The notes: generated by a model from the letters alone, not told the origin. Counted from the first letter of the stretch, positions 1-10,220 are shown. The stretch is DNA of 64,000 bases from Bradyrhizobium erythrophlei (GCA_900129675.1 FSRD01000002.1:186001-250000); one strand, 5' to 3'. Program-made: numbers and translations.

Positions 1-1
1 G

Positions 2-91
2 GTGTTTCCGACCCTGCACCGCTGCGCCGAGCTCGGCCGCGTGCATGTGCACGGCGGCAAGCTGGCGTTCCCCGAATTGCCAAGGTTTTGA
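2..91 (+). CDS. glcD: Glycolate oxidase FAD subunit GlcD, 3' end only
   Basis: Only the last 29 codons are in the window, entering from the left edge and ending at a TGA at 89-91. The tail contains CAELGRVHVHGGKL followed by FPELPRF, which matches the usual C-terminus of the GlcD FAD-linked subunit of glycolate oxidase, the enzyme that oxidises glycolate to glyoxylate at the membrane. The assignment is supported by glcE and glcF downstream on the same strand. The subunit is separated from glcE by an acyltransferase gene, which is not the usual glcDEF order. The fragment is short, so the call rests mainly on context. Confidence 0.75.
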   Translation: MFPTLHRCAELGRVHVHGGKLAFPELPRF

Positions 92-124
92 GGGCCCGGG
101 GGCACGGTCCCCCGGTGGCACACG

Positions 125-1303
125 ATGACCGACATCCCGATGGACGAGACATCAGGCGCGGTGACCGAAGCGCGAAGCGCATCCCGTTTGCTGTTCATCG
201 ACAACATCAGGTGGTCGATGATCATTCTGGTGCTCAGCATGCACGCGAGCGACACCTACAGTCCGTTCGGAAACTGGTATTACGTCGATCGGCAGCAGAC
301 GGGTCTCGGCACCGCGCTTTTCTTCGGGGTCTACCAGAGCTTTCTGCAGGCGTTTTTCATGGCCGCGCTGTTCTTCATTGCCGGCTATTTCTCCGCCGCG
401 GCCTATGACCGGAAGGGGGTCTCGCGGTTCCTGCGCGACCGCTTTGTCCGGCTCGGCTTGCCGACGCTGTTGTACATGCTCGTGATCGGCCCGCTCACCC
501 AATATTTCCTGTCCCGGACCTGGGGCAGCGGGGGTTTTGGACACCAGTGGCTGCTTCATCTCAAAGACGGGGAGTGGCTGTCGGAAACCGGGCCGATGTG
601 GTTTTGCGCGGCGCTTCTCGTGTTTGCGATCGTCTACGGCCTGATCCGCCTGACCGGATGGAAAGAGAGCCGGATCGAGCCTGCCAGCGGTCGCCGGGAT
701 GGGGCAGCAGTGGCGATCTTCATCGCCATCATGGCAGCCTCGACGTTTCTGGTCCGCGTCGCGGTGTCCGAGGAGGCCTCGGTGCTCAATGTCCATCCCG
801 GTGATTTTCCGCAATATATCCTGATGTTCGCGGCCGGCGCGCTCTGCTATCGCGGCCACTGGATCACCGAGCTTCCCGAACGTTTTTGCATCCAATGGGC
901 ATCGCTCGCACTGACCCTTGCAATCCCGCTATTTGCGGCGCTCATCTTGTTCGGCGGTGGCTTGCAGGGCGAGACGGCGCAATATGCGGGCGGCTTCAAT
1001 CCGGTCAGTGCCGGAAAATGTCTGTGGGAAGCGCTTGTCTGTGTGGGAATGGGTTTGCTGATGCTTGCTGTCTACCGAAGACATTTCGACCGGCAGGGGC
1101 CGGTCGCGCGGTGGCTTTCCGACAACGCGTTCGGCGTCTATCTCATCCATCCACCGATCCTGATCGGTTCCGCCATCCTGCTGCACGCGGTTGCACTGAA
1201 TGCGATTGCGAAGGCCCTGTTGCTGACGGCGGTTGCAGCTGTCGGCAGCTTCGCAGCGTCGGCTTTCGTGTTGCGGAAGTCGCCGCTGCGCGCAATCGTC
1301 TAG
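125..1303 (+). CDS. Acyltransferase 3 family integral membrane protein
   Basis: A 392-residue multi-pass membrane protein of the acyltransferase 3 family (PF01757 type), whose members O-acylate sugars, glucans or lipids at the inner membrane. The family pattern is visible at both ends: LLFIDNIRWSMIILVLSMHA near residues 20-40 with the conserved His, and a late VYLIHPPIL segment around residue 340. Roughly ten hydrophobic segments lie between. The gene starts 33 bases after glcD and ends 8 bases before glcE, so it is probably co-transcribed with the glycolate oxidase genes. The substrate cannot be read from the sequence. The membership is firm, the biological role unknown. Confidence 0.85.
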   Translation: MTDIPMDETSGAVTEARSASRLLFIDNIRWSMIILVLSMHASDTYSPFGNWYYVDRQQTGLGTALFFGVYQSFLQAFFMAALFFIAGYFSAAAYDRKGVSRFLRDRFVRLGLPTLLYMLVIGPLTQYFLSRTWGSGGFGHQWLLHLKDGEWLSETGPMWFCAALLVFAIVYGLIRLTGWKESRIEPASGRRDGAAVAIFIAIMAASTFLVRVAVSEEASVLNVHPGDFPQYILMFAAGALCYRGHWITELPERFCIQWASLALTLAIPLFAALILFGGGLQGETAQYAGGFNPVSAGKCLWEALVCVGMGLLMLAVYRRHFDRQGPVARWLSDNAFGVYLIHPPILIGSAILLHAVALNAIAKALLLTAVAAVGSFAASAFVLRKSPLRAIV

Positions 1304-1311
1304 AGATTCCG

Positions 1312-2550
1312 ATGGACACCTCCAAAGTACGTAACGCCGCCGACGTCGAACAGGTGGTGCGCGCGGCGATCGCGAGCGACCAGCCGCTGGAAATCATCGG
1401 TCATGGCTCCAAGCGCCTGATCGGCCAGCCGATGGCGACCAATGCGCTGCTCGATCTTTCCGAACTGAACGCGGTCACCGCCTATGAACCGAACGAGCTG
1501 ATCATCACGGTGCAGGCGGGCGCGCCGCTCGCCGACGTGCAGTCGCTGATTGATTCGAAAAACCAGCAATTCGCGTTCGAGCCGGTCGACACTTCCGCGC
1601 TGCTGGGCACGCCCGGCACCGGCACCATCGGCGGCATGATCGGCGCCGGCCTCGCGGGCCCGCGCCGTATCAAGGCCGGCGGGGCGCGCGACCATCTGCT
1701 CGGGGCGCATGCGGTGTCCGGCTTCGGCGACAGTTTTAAAACCGGCGGGCGGGTGGTGAAAAACGTCACCGGCTACGATCTCTGCAAGCTGCTGGCGGGG
1801 TCGTGGGGCACGCTCGCGGTCATGACCGAGGTGACGCTGAAGGTGATGCCGAAGCCGGAGAGCGAACGCACCTTGGTGCTGCGCTCCCTCGACGACGTCA
1901 CCGCCAACCGCGCGATGACGGCGGCGCTGGGCTCGCCATTCGACGTCTCCGGCGCGGCGCATCTGCCCAGTTCGGCGTTCCGGCCCGCGTCAGAGGCGCT
2001 GGCCGGGCTGGGCTCGCCGGGCCAGGCGGTCACGCTGCTGCGGTTGGAAGGTATTGCGGCATCCGCCGCGCATCGTGCGGTTTCGCTCGGCAAGTCCCTT
2101 GCCCCGTTTGGCGGCGTCGAAATCCTGCACGATGGCGCCTCCGCGGCGATCTGGAGTTCCATCCGCGACGTACAGCCCTTCGCCGCCGGCGGGGCGCTGG
2201 GGGCGTGGCCGGTGTGGCGGATCGTCTGCCCGCCGGCTTCCGGCGGCGCGCTCGGTCAGGCGCTGGCGCGGGACAGCGGCGGCGACGTTATCTATGACTG
2301 GGGCGGCGGGCTGATCTGGGCGGCGCTGCCGCCTAAATCCGACGCGCATGCGGCGCTGGTGCGTCAGCGCGTCGACGCCGCGGGCGGTCATGCGACGCTG
2401 ATACGGGCGTCCGAACAGGTCCGGCGCCAAGTCGACGTGTTCCATCCGCAAGCCGGCGGCCTCGCCGGCCTCAGCGAGCGCGTTCGCTTGAGCTTCGATC
2501 CCAAAAACATCCTCAACCGGGGCCGGTTGATCCGGGCGGTCGCGACATGA
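1312..2550 (+). CDS. glcE: Glycolate oxidase subunit GlcE (FAD-binding)
   Basis: A 412-residue FAD-binding subunit of the membrane-associated glycolate oxidase, which works with GlcD and GlcF. The PCMH-type FAD-binding half is recognisable from residues ~60 to ~190, including GTPGTGTIGGMIGAGLAGPRR and GGRVVKNVTGYDLCKLLAGS. I chose the ATG at 1312 rather than the longer upstream frame, because the upstream extension overlaps the acyltransferase out of frame and has no family similarity. The stop overlaps the glcF start by four bases (ATGA), so the two are translationally coupled. Confidence 0.93.
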   Translation: MDTSKVRNAADVEQVVRAAIASDQPLEIIGHGSKRLIGQPMATNALLDLSELNAVTAYEPNELIITVQAGAPLADVQSLIDSKNQQFAFEPVDTSALLGTPGTGTIGGMIGAGLAGPRRIKAGGARDHLLGAHAVSGFGDSFKTGGRVVKNVTGYDLCKLLAGSWGTLAVMTEVTLKVMPKPESERTLVLRSLDDVTANRAMTAALGSPFDVSGAAHLPSSAFRPASEALAGLGSPGQAVTLLRLEGIAASAAHRAVSLGKSLAPFGGVEILHDGASAAIWSSIRDVQPFAAGGALGAWPVWRIVCPPASGGALGQALARDSGGDVIYDWGGGLIWAALPPKSDAHAALVRQRVDAAGGHATLIRASEQVRRQVDVFHPQAGGLAGLSERVRLSFDPKNILNRGRLIRAVAT

Positions 2551-3863
2551 AAACCGAATTCTCACTCGCGCAACTGGCCGATCCCGATATCGCCGAAGCC
2601 GACAAGATCCTGCGCGCCTGCGTGCATTGCGGTTTTTGCACCGCGACTTGTCCGACCTATGTGCTGCTCGGCGACGAGCTCGATAGCCCGCGTGGCGGGA
2701 TCTATCTGATCAAGGAGATGCTGGAAAAGGACAGGCCGCCGACGGCGGAAGTGGTCAAGCACATCGACCGCTGCCTCTCCTGCCTTGCCTGCATGACCAC
2801 CTGCCCGTCGGGCGTGAACTACATGCATCTGGTCGACCAGGCCCGCGTCAGGATCGAGCGGGACTTCTCACGGCCGCTGGCCGAACGCCTCCTGCGGAAG
2901 GTGCTGGCCTGGGTGCTGCCGCGGCCAGACCTGTTTCGAGCCAGCATGATCCTGGCGCGGCTCGGCCGGCCCTTCGCGGCCCTGCTGCCGACCCCCAAAG
3001 CCGGATCCGCCTCGCCGACCCTGCTGCGCCGGATCAAGGCGATGCTGGCGCTGGCGCCGAACGGCCTGCCGGCGCCGGGACCCGCCGGCGGCAGCGTCTT
3101 TCCGGCCATTGGCGAGCGGCGCGGGCGGGTCGCGCTGCTGCAGGGCTGCGCCCAGCAGGTGCTGGCGCCGCGCATCAACCAGGCTGCGATCAATCTCCTG
3201 ACGCGGCACGGCGTCGAGGTGGTGCTGGTCAAGGACGAACAATGCTGCGGCGCGCTGACCCATCACCTCGGGCACGATGGCGACGCGCTGGGGCGCGCCC
3301 GCGCCAACATCTCGGTGTGGCAAAGGGAGCTGGAACAAGGCGGCCTCGACGCCATCCTGGTGACGACATCGGGCTGCGGCACCGTCATCAAAGACTACGG
3401 TTTCATGCTGCGCGAGGACCGCGAATTCGCACGCCCCGCTGCGCGAATATCCCTTCTGGCAAAGGATATCACCGAATATCTGGCCGGGATCGAGCTGCTT
3501 CCTTCGGCGCAAAACGGCAACCTCACCATCGCCTATCATTCGGCTTGTTCGCTGCAGCACGGACAGAAAATCACGGCGCTTCCGAAAGAATTGCTTTCCA
3601 AGAATGGATTCGTGGTGAAAGATGTACCCGAGAGCCATTTGTGTTGCGGTTCGGCGGGGACCTACAACATTCTCCAGCCCGACATTGCGAGCAGATTGCG
3701 CGACCGCAAGGTCGCCAATATTGCGACAGTCAAACCGGACATGATCGCTGCGGGCAATATTGGGTGCATGATTCAGATTGCCAGCGGCACGTCAGTTCCT
3801 GTGGTGCACACGATTGAGCTTCTCGATTGGGCGACAGGAGGTTCGCGGCCAGGATTGAATTGA
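2547..3863 (+). CDS. glcF: Glycolate oxidase iron-sulfur subunit GlcF
   Basis: A 438-residue iron-sulfur subunit that passes electrons from the GlcD/GlcE flavins. Two ferredoxin-type 4Fe-4S motifs are seen: C25-x2-C28-x2-C31-x3-C35-P and C76-x2-C79-x2-C82-x3-C86-P. The C-terminal half has two cysteine-rich CCG modules, one beginning CCGALTHH and one CCGSAGTYN, as in the heterodisulfide reductase D/GlcF family. The length is normal. It overlaps glcE by 4 bp. No clear terminator follows; a palindromic repeat begins about 10 bases after the stop. Confidence 0.95.
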   Translation: MKTEFSLAQLADPDIAEADKILRACVHCGFCTATCPTYVLLGDELDSPRGGIYLIKEMLEKDRPPTAEVVKHIDRCLSCLACMTTCPSGVNYMHLVDQARVRIERDFSRPLAERLLRKVLAWVLPRPDLFRASMILARLGRPFAALLPTPKAGSASPTLLRRIKAMLALAPNGLPAPGPAGGSVFPAIGERRGRVALLQGCAQQVLAPRINQAAINLLTRHGVEVVLVKDEQCCGALTHHLGHDGDALGRARANISVWQRELEQGGLDAILVTTSGCGTVIKDYGFMLREDREFARPAARISLLAKDITEYLAGIELLPSAQNGNLTIAYHSACSLQHGQKITALPKELLSKNGFVVKDVPESHLCCGSAGTYNILQPDIASRLRDRKVANIATVKPDMIAAGNIGCMIQIASGTSVPVVHTIELLDWATGGSRPGLN

Positions 3864-3873
3864 TCGACCAGCC

Positions 3874-3945
3874 GAGCATGATCCGGACCCGGAGGGCCGC
3901 GTTAGCGCAAAATGGCTACCGGTTTTGCGAAAGACCATGCTCAGA
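3874..3945. repeat. Palindromic intergenic repeat, GAGCATGATC type, copy 1
   Basis: This element begins GAGCATGATCCGG and ends with the near inverse GACCATGCTC. Inside it is the core AAATGGCTACCGGTTTTGCG. A second copy lies at 4591-4664 in the same orientation, so the pair brackets the histone-like gene. The element has terminal inverted repeats of about 10 bp and no coding potential. Confidence 0.8.
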
Positions 3946-4055
3946 CAAAAAAATAGAACGGGAAGGCGCTTCGAAGAGGCGTCATCCCGAGCTGGGCCAA
4001 GCGGACTATTCGAATTGCTCGACGGACACGGATCAGCGGCAACAGGAGGATCACA

Positions 4056-4511
4056 ATGGCTAAAGCGAAGAAGAGCAAGAAAAGCAAGAAGGCCAAAAAG
4101 GCCAAGAAAGCTGTAACGGCGAAGAAGAAAGCCGCGAAGAAGTCTTCGAAGAAGGCCGCCAAGAAATCGGCCAGGAAATCGGCGAAGGCCAAGAAGGGCG
4201 CCAAAAAATCCGTCAAGAAATCCGCCAAAAAGTCGAAGGCCGCGCCGAAGATGGCCGCCAAGAAGAGCCCTGCGAAAAAGAAGGCCGCCGCCAAGCCGGC
4301 CGCTCCCAAATCTGCTGCTCCCAAGTCTGCTGTTCCCAAGCCTGCTACTCCCAAGCCTGCTGCTCCCAAACCTGCCGCCCCGGTCGCAGCGCCGGCACCG
4401 GCCCCCGAGCCGGCCGTCACCCACAGTTGGGCTACGCCAAGCGAGCCCTCAGCGAGCCCCATGCCAACATCCACGTCGTGGTCTTCCGGTGATTCCGACG
4501 GCGGTGGTTAG
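4056..4511 (+). CDS. Histone H1-like Lys/Ala/Pro-rich DNA-binding protein
   Basis: A 151-residue protein that is almost all low complexity. Residues 1-85 are Lys/Ala/Ser repeats (KKSKKAKKAKK, KKAAKKSSKKAAKKSARK). Residues 86-115 are Pro/Ala/Lys repeats (AAPKSAAPKSAVPKP). The tail is acidic to neutral and ends GDSDGGG. This resembles eukaryotic H1 tails and bacterial H1-like proteins that bind DNA non-specifically; the role in nucleoid organisation is an inference from composition. The start follows an aggaggatcacaATG ribosome site. A strong terminator lies 30 bp downstream. Slippage-prone repeats make its length likely to vary between strains. Confidence 0.8.
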   Translation: MAKAKKSKKSKKAKKAKKAVTAKKKAAKKSSKKAAKKSARKSAKAKKGAKKSVKKSAKKSKAAPKMAAKKSPAKKKAAAKPAAPKSAAPKSAVPKPATPKPAAPKPAAPVAAPAPAPEPAVTHSWATPSEPSASPMPTSTSWSSGDSDGGG

Positions 4512-4538
4512 CGGCGGTTCAGCCAGCCGAACTCGATC

Positions 4539-4573
4539 AAAAGGCCGCAGCATTCATCGCTGCGGCCTTTTTC
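4539..4573 (+). terminator. Rho-independent terminator after the histone-like gene
   Basis: An inverted repeat AAGGCCGCAG / CTGCGGCCTT with a short loop is followed by a T run. It lies 28 bases after the stop codon. Confidence 0.85.
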
Positions 4574-4590
4574 ATGAAATCCACTTCCCA

Positions 4591-4664
4591 GAGCATGATC
4601 CGGTCCCGGAGGGCCGCGCTAGCGCAAAGTGGGCCCCGGTTTTCCGAAAAGATCATGCTCAAAC
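4591..4664. repeat. Palindromic intergenic repeat, GAGCATGATC type, copy 2
   Basis: The ends are perfect 10-bp inverted repeats, GAGCATGATC and GATCATGCTC. The interior CGGAGGGCCGCGCTAGCGCA is nearly identical to copy 1 at 3874-3945. It also holds the shared core (AAAGTGGGCCCCGGTTTT here). Confidence 0.85.
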
Positions 4665-4672
4665 AAAAGAGG

Positions 4673-5006
4673 GCTGCGGCTTAGGCCTTCACGGGACCGG
4701 ATGATTCGGCGCGCGCGGCATCCCCGTGCACCGGTGTTTTCCTGGCCGATGTTTTTCCTGGTTCCAGATGTCGCCCAGCCGACACGGAGACCGCCAAGAT
4801 TGTTGTGGGAATGCAACACCCGTCAACAACATTTCCTGAATTGGTCATAACGCCTAAAAAGTCAGCAGATGCTTGCCTTTTTTGCTTCACCAGCCGGGTG
4901 GCGCGTTCCAGATTGGCGTCGGGTTAAGGAATTTGGTTGCAGTCGGTTATCGCATGCCTCTGGGGGCGCCGGAACGGGACTGTTTTATAAGGTGATGGGG
5001 ATCGTC
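4673..5006. other. Non-coding leader region of the outer-membrane protein gene
   Basis: No supported gene lies here. The stretch is relatively AT-rich at 4800-4880 and presumably contains the promoter of the porin-like gene at 5007. I could not place convincing -35/-10 boxes. Confidence 0.4.
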
Positions 5007-6047
5007 ATGAAGAAACTGGCTTTGTTAGCAACGGCGCTGGCAATGGTATCGGGCTCGGCTCTTGCTGCGGATATGGCCGTCAAGGCCGTCAAGGCGCCGC
5101 CGCCGGCACCGTTCGATCCCTGGGACGTCGCTTTCGGCAGCGCGCTGATGAACGACTACGTGTTCCGCGGTGTCACCCAGTCCAACCACAAGCCGTCGGT
5201 CGCCGCCTACTTCGAGCCCCGCTACAACATCAACAAGGACCTCCAGCTCTACGTCGGCGCCTCCGGCGAGAGCATCTCGTTCCCGAACCGCGCCGCGGCT
5301 GAAATCGACATCTACGGCGGTATCCGCCCGACCGTCGGGATGTTCGCGTTCGACTTCGGTGTCTGGGGCTACATCTATCCGGGTGGGACCTGCTTCAACG
5401 CCGCCGCGGTCCCGGGTTCGGGCATTCCCGGTTCGGACGCGAGCTGCGCCGTCAGCCCGTTCGGCAATTCCGACCCCGTCACCGGCGGTCTCCCGATCAA
5501 CGGCAACTTCGCCAAGAAGAACGCCAGCTTTTATGAAGGCTATGCCAAGGTCAACGTGACCCTGAACGACCAGTTCTCGATCGGCGCCAACGAGTACTAC
5601 TCGCCGAACTTCCTGAACCTCGGCGCCTGGGGCAACTACGCTTCGATCACCGGCAAGTGGACCGCGCCGAGCACCACCTTCGGCACCAGCGGCGTCGGCA
5701 TGTACGTCTCCGGCGAGTTCGGCCGTCAGTGGCTCGGGACGTCTGATCGCTTCTACGGCACCGGCCCCGGCACGGTTTTCGCCGCCGGTATTCCTGAGCC
5801 GAGCTACAACACCTGGAACCTCGGCGTCGGCTTCACCTACAAGGTGTTCACGCTGGATCTGCGTTATTCCGACACCAACCTCTCCAAGGGTGCCTGCAAC
5901 GCCTTCACCAGCGACTTCACTGCACGCGTCGCAACGGCAGGCAGCGTTTCGCTCATCAACCCGGGTGGGTTCGAATCCAACTGGTGCGGCGCGACCGGCA
6001 TCGCCAAGCTCTCGGCTGACCTGACCGCGGTGAGCAACCTGAAGTAA
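5007..6047 (+). CDS. TorF-like putative outer-membrane porin
   Basis: A 346-residue secreted protein with a clear signal peptide, MKKLALLATALAMVSGSALA, cleaved before ADMAVKA. The mature part is a beta-rich outer-membrane protein: DVAFGSALMNDYVFRGVTQ is the hallmark opening of the TorF/Gcw_chp family, and aromatic-alternating strands run through to the C-terminus. I chose the ATG at 5007 because the longer reading frame upstream has no signal peptide. The family is proposed to form pores or anchor at the outer membrane; its substrate is unknown. A hairpin terminator follows 38 bases after the stop. Confidence 0.85.
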   Translation: MKKLALLATALAMVSGSALAADMAVKAVKAPPPAPFDPWDVAFGSALMNDYVFRGVTQSNHKPSVAAYFEPRYNINKDLQLYVGASGESISFPNRAAAEIDIYGGIRPTVGMFAFDFGVWGYIYPGGTCFNAAAVPGSGIPGSDASCAVSPFGNSDPVTGGLPINGNFAKKNASFYEGYAKVNVTLNDQFSIGANEYYSPNFLNLGAWGNYASITGKWTAPSTTFGTSGVGMYVSGEFGRQWLGTSDRFYGTGPGTVFAAGIPEPSYNTWNLGVGFTYKVFTLDLRYSDTNLSKGACNAFTSDFTARVATAGSVSLINPGGFESNWCGATGIAKLSADLTAVSNLK

Positions 6048-6085
6048 GATTTTCCTGTCGAAGACTTTCCAAATCGAAGATATGG

Positions 6086-6117
6086 GGGCGGCAGAGCGAT
6101 CTGCTGCCCCTTTTCTT
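6086..6117 (+). terminator. Rho-independent terminator after the TorF-like gene
   Basis: The stem GGGCGGCAGA / TCTGCTGCCC (one G-U pair) with a GCGA loop is followed by TTTTCTTTT. Confidence 0.85.
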
Positions 6118-6133
6118 TTGCGGGGGCAGATAT

Positions 6134-6206
6134 AGCGTTTTCGAACGAAGCACGCCCTCGGACTTGATCCGGGGGTGGGGACTGGTTTGCGTGAAGATGA
6201 AATGGG
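6134..6206. repeat. Composite intergenic repeat
   Basis: The sequence starts AGCGTTTTCGAACGAAG and later has GGGGACTGGTTTGCGTGAAGA, like the repeat at 10326-10386. Between these halves is CCTCGGACTTGATCCGGGG, which looks like a piece of a different palindromic repeat. It may be one repeat inserted into another. Confidence 0.5.
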
Positions 6207-6499
6207 ATTGGCGCCGCGCGGCGAGCCATGCGAGTTTCCGCATCGATCACCGCAACATCCTGACAGGCCTGTCGATCCTGGCGATGTACATGACCGGAAC
6301 GTTTCACCCGCCGGCGGGCATCAATCCCCTGCTGGTGGTTTCCAACAATTTGCCGTGGTCGTTCCTGCTGGCGCCGGTGCTTGCCGGCGCGCTGCTGCTG
6401 GCCGCGTTCGCCTATGTCTGGCACCGCTGGCTTCGCCGCCAGTCATGGCCGCAGCACTGGTTGCAGCGTCGTCACGGCGTCGTGGCACGCTGGCCGCCG
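6206..6499 (+). pseudogene. Truncated HPP-family membrane protein remnant
   Basis: The plus-strand frame reads ILTGLSILAMYMTGTFHPPAG, then LLVVSNNLPWSFLLAPVLAGALLL and a final basic stretch with WHRWLRR. This is the C-terminal part of an HPP-family membrane protein (named for its HPP motif). The first half with the other transmembrane segments is missing, and no ribosome site or sensible start precedes it. The frame then runs on antisense into the 3' end of the ABC exporter gene without its own early stop. I read it as a decayed fragment whose 5' part was lost near the repeat at 6134-6206. Confidence 0.6.
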
Positions 6500-8217
6500 T
6501 CCTTTAGCGCGAACTGTTCGCCGTCGCGAACCAGCACGGCATTGCGCTGGTGGAACGCCTGCAGCGTCGAGCGATGCCCGATCGAGACGATGGCGGTCCC
6601 CGGCAATTTCTCCTCGAGCAAACGGTAGAGCGCCGCTTCCGAGGGCTCATCGAGCGATGCGGTCGCTTCGTCAAGGAACAGATATTGCGGCGCATGCAAC
6701 AGCGCGCGTGCCAGCCCAAGCCGCTGCTGCTCGCCAAGCGAGAGCATCCGGTTCCAGTGCGCTTCCTCATCAAGGCGCGGGCCGAGCTGCGGCAGGCCAA
6801 CCTGGGTGAGAACATCCCGGACCCGGTCCGGGCCGAAGGTTTCGGCTTCGGCGGGATAGACGATCGCCGCATGCAGCGGCCCGATCGGAAAATACGGTTT
6901 TTGCGGCAGCGTCATCAGCGAGGCGTTCGCCGGAATTGAAATCGAACCGCTGCCGAACGGCCAGATGCCGGCAATGGCGCGAAACAGGGTCGACTTGCCG
7001 GCGCCGGACGGACCGGTGACCAAGGTGCGCTCGCCGCGCCGCAGGCTGAGACTCTTCGCCGCGACCAGTGGTGCGCCATTGGGCAGGCGTACGAGAAGCT
7101 CGCGCAGGTCGATTTCGCCGCCCGGCGACGACAATTTCCCGATCGAACCGGGGCTGGTCGCAAGCGCTGCAGCGCCCGAGATCGCCTTCTCAAATCCGTC
7201 CAGACGGGCGACGACCGCGCGCCATTCCGCCATCGTGCGATAGATCGAGACGAAGAAGGACAGCGCCTCCTGCACCTTGCCGAACGCTTCGGCGGCCTGC
7301 AGCAGGGCGCCGAGTTGGATCTTGTTGGCGAAATAGGCGGGTGCCGCGAGAATCATGGGGAAGATCACGGCGGCCTGCGAGTAGCTTTGGGTAAACGCCG
7401 TCAATCGCTTGGTCCGGCTCATGATGCCGTACCAGTTGGCGACGACGCGGCCGAACCGCTCCGACAGCCGCTGGCGATCGGCGCCTTCGCCCTGCAGCAG
7501 CGCGATCTGCTCGGAGTTCTCGCGGACCCGCACCAGGTTGAAACGGAAATCGGCCTCGAGGCGCTGCTGCTGGAAATCGAGGTGGACCAGCGGCGAGCCG
7601 ATCCACTGCGTCAGGGCCGTTCCGAATATGGCGTAGATCAGCGCGCCCCACACCAGGTAGCCGGGGATGGCGAACGTGTTGCCGAACATGTGCAACGGCG
7701 CCTCCGCGGACAGCCCCCAGAGAATCACGACAAAGGATGCCAGCGAGACGATCGAACTCAACAGCCCGACACCGAGACTGAGCGTCTGGCCGACGAACAG
7801 CTTGACGTCGTCGGTGATGCGTTGATCGGGGTTATCGGCCGCGTCGCCCTGAAGCTGCATGCGGTAGTGGTTGGCGTCGTGCAGCCATTCGACGAGATAT
7901 TGGGTGGTCATCCAGTTGCGCCAGCGGATCTGAAGCCACTGATTGAGATAGAGCTGGTAGACCGAAAGCACGACGGAGATGGCGGCCAGAACGCAGAAGA
8001 TGATGTTTTCCCGAACGAAGCCGTCCCAATCCTTCGCCTGCAAGGCGTTGTAGAAACGATTGCGCCACTGGTTCACGAGCACGTCGGTTCCGACCAGCGC
8101 GAGCTCGATGACGATCACCGCGGCGAGCAGGCCGCGGCCGGCCCATTTATCCTCGGATCGGAAATACGGGATGGCGATGCGCCATACCGTCGCGAGCGTC
8201 GAGCGAATGTTGTTCAC
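6472..8217 (-). CDS. SbmA/BacA-like ABC transporter, fused permease and ATPase
   Basis: A 581-residue half-transporter with an SbmA/BacA-type membrane domain (residues ~1-320) and a C-terminal ATPase. Seen motifs are Walker A GPSGAGKST near residue 404, signature LSLGEQQRLGLAR near 491, Walker B YLFLDEATASLDE near 512 and the switch His in IGHRS. The membrane part has FYNALQAKDWDGF and a long cytoplasmic helix, typical of YddA/BclA-like proteins. Known relatives move peptides or very-long-chain fatty acid precursors; in bradyrhizobia BclA protects against plant NCR peptides. Whether this copy does so is not visible. It is divergent from the permease gene at 8527. Confidence 0.88.
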   Translation of the reverse strand: MNNIRSTLATVWRIAIPYFRSEDKWAGRGLLAAVIVIELALVGTDVLVNQWRNRFYNALQAKDWDGFVRENIIFCVLAAISVVLSVYQLYLNQWLQIRWRNWMTTQYLVEWLHDANHYRMQLQGDAADNPDQRITDDVKLFVGQTLSLGVGLLSSIVSLASFVVILWGLSAEAPLHMFGNTFAIPGYLVWGALIYAIFGTALTQWIGSPLVHLDFQQQRLEADFRFNLVRVRENSEQIALLQGEGADRQRLSERFGRVVANWYGIMSRTKRLTAFTQSYSQAAVIFPMILAAPAYFANKIQLGALLQAAEAFGKVQEALSFFVSIYRTMAEWRAVVARLDGFEKAISGAAALATSPGSIGKLSSPGGEIDLRELLVRLPNGAPLVAAKSLSLRRGERTLVTGPSGAGKSTLFRAIAGIWPFGSGSISIPANASLMTLPQKPYFPIGPLHAAIVYPAEAETFGPDRVRDVLTQVGLPQLGPRLDEEAHWNRMLSLGEQQRLGLARALLHAPQYLFLDEATASLDEPSEAALYRLLEEKLPGTAIVSIGHRSTLQAFHQRNAVLVRDGEQFALKDGGQRATTP

Positions 8218-8526
8218 GGATTATCGTCTCCGGGGGATGCCTGCAAAGGCCTGAGAAATCGGGACAATCAGGGTACTCTAGACTAAAGTCTCAGCTCTGG
8301 CATGCAAGCGTTCGCTTGTCCCGGCATTCGACTCAACCCTAGCATGGCGGTAACGGCGAGGGGCGGGGGACCTTTCGATTTCGCGGTTTTGTGAGCGATT
8401 TTTGGCGCCGCCAAATTCGCAGGCAGATTTCGCACATCACCGGGACACCTCCGCGATCACGCCAGGCGCGCCAGACCGTTCACGCTGGCCGGCGCGGTGC
8501 ATAATGGCGTGGGGAGGATCCGCAAT
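8218..8526. promoter_or_regulatory. Divergent intergenic region with two inverted repeats
   Basis: This gap separates the ABC exporter (minus) from the lactate permease (plus). It holds two short inverted repeats: AGACT-AA-AGTCT at 8280-8291 and CAAGCG-TT-CGCTTG at 8305-8318. Either could be an operator, but I cannot assign a regulator. A strong ribosome site (GGGGAGGA) sits at 8511-8518. Confidence 0.35.
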
Positions 8527-10191
<1,665 letters not shown>

Positions 10192-10220
10192 ACCGCGCTT
10201 CGACGCGCCAACAACCAAGG

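Noticed and set aside
4869..5006. Extended start of the TorF-like protein
   Set aside because: The extension puts 46 residues in front of a standard signal peptide, which would block export.
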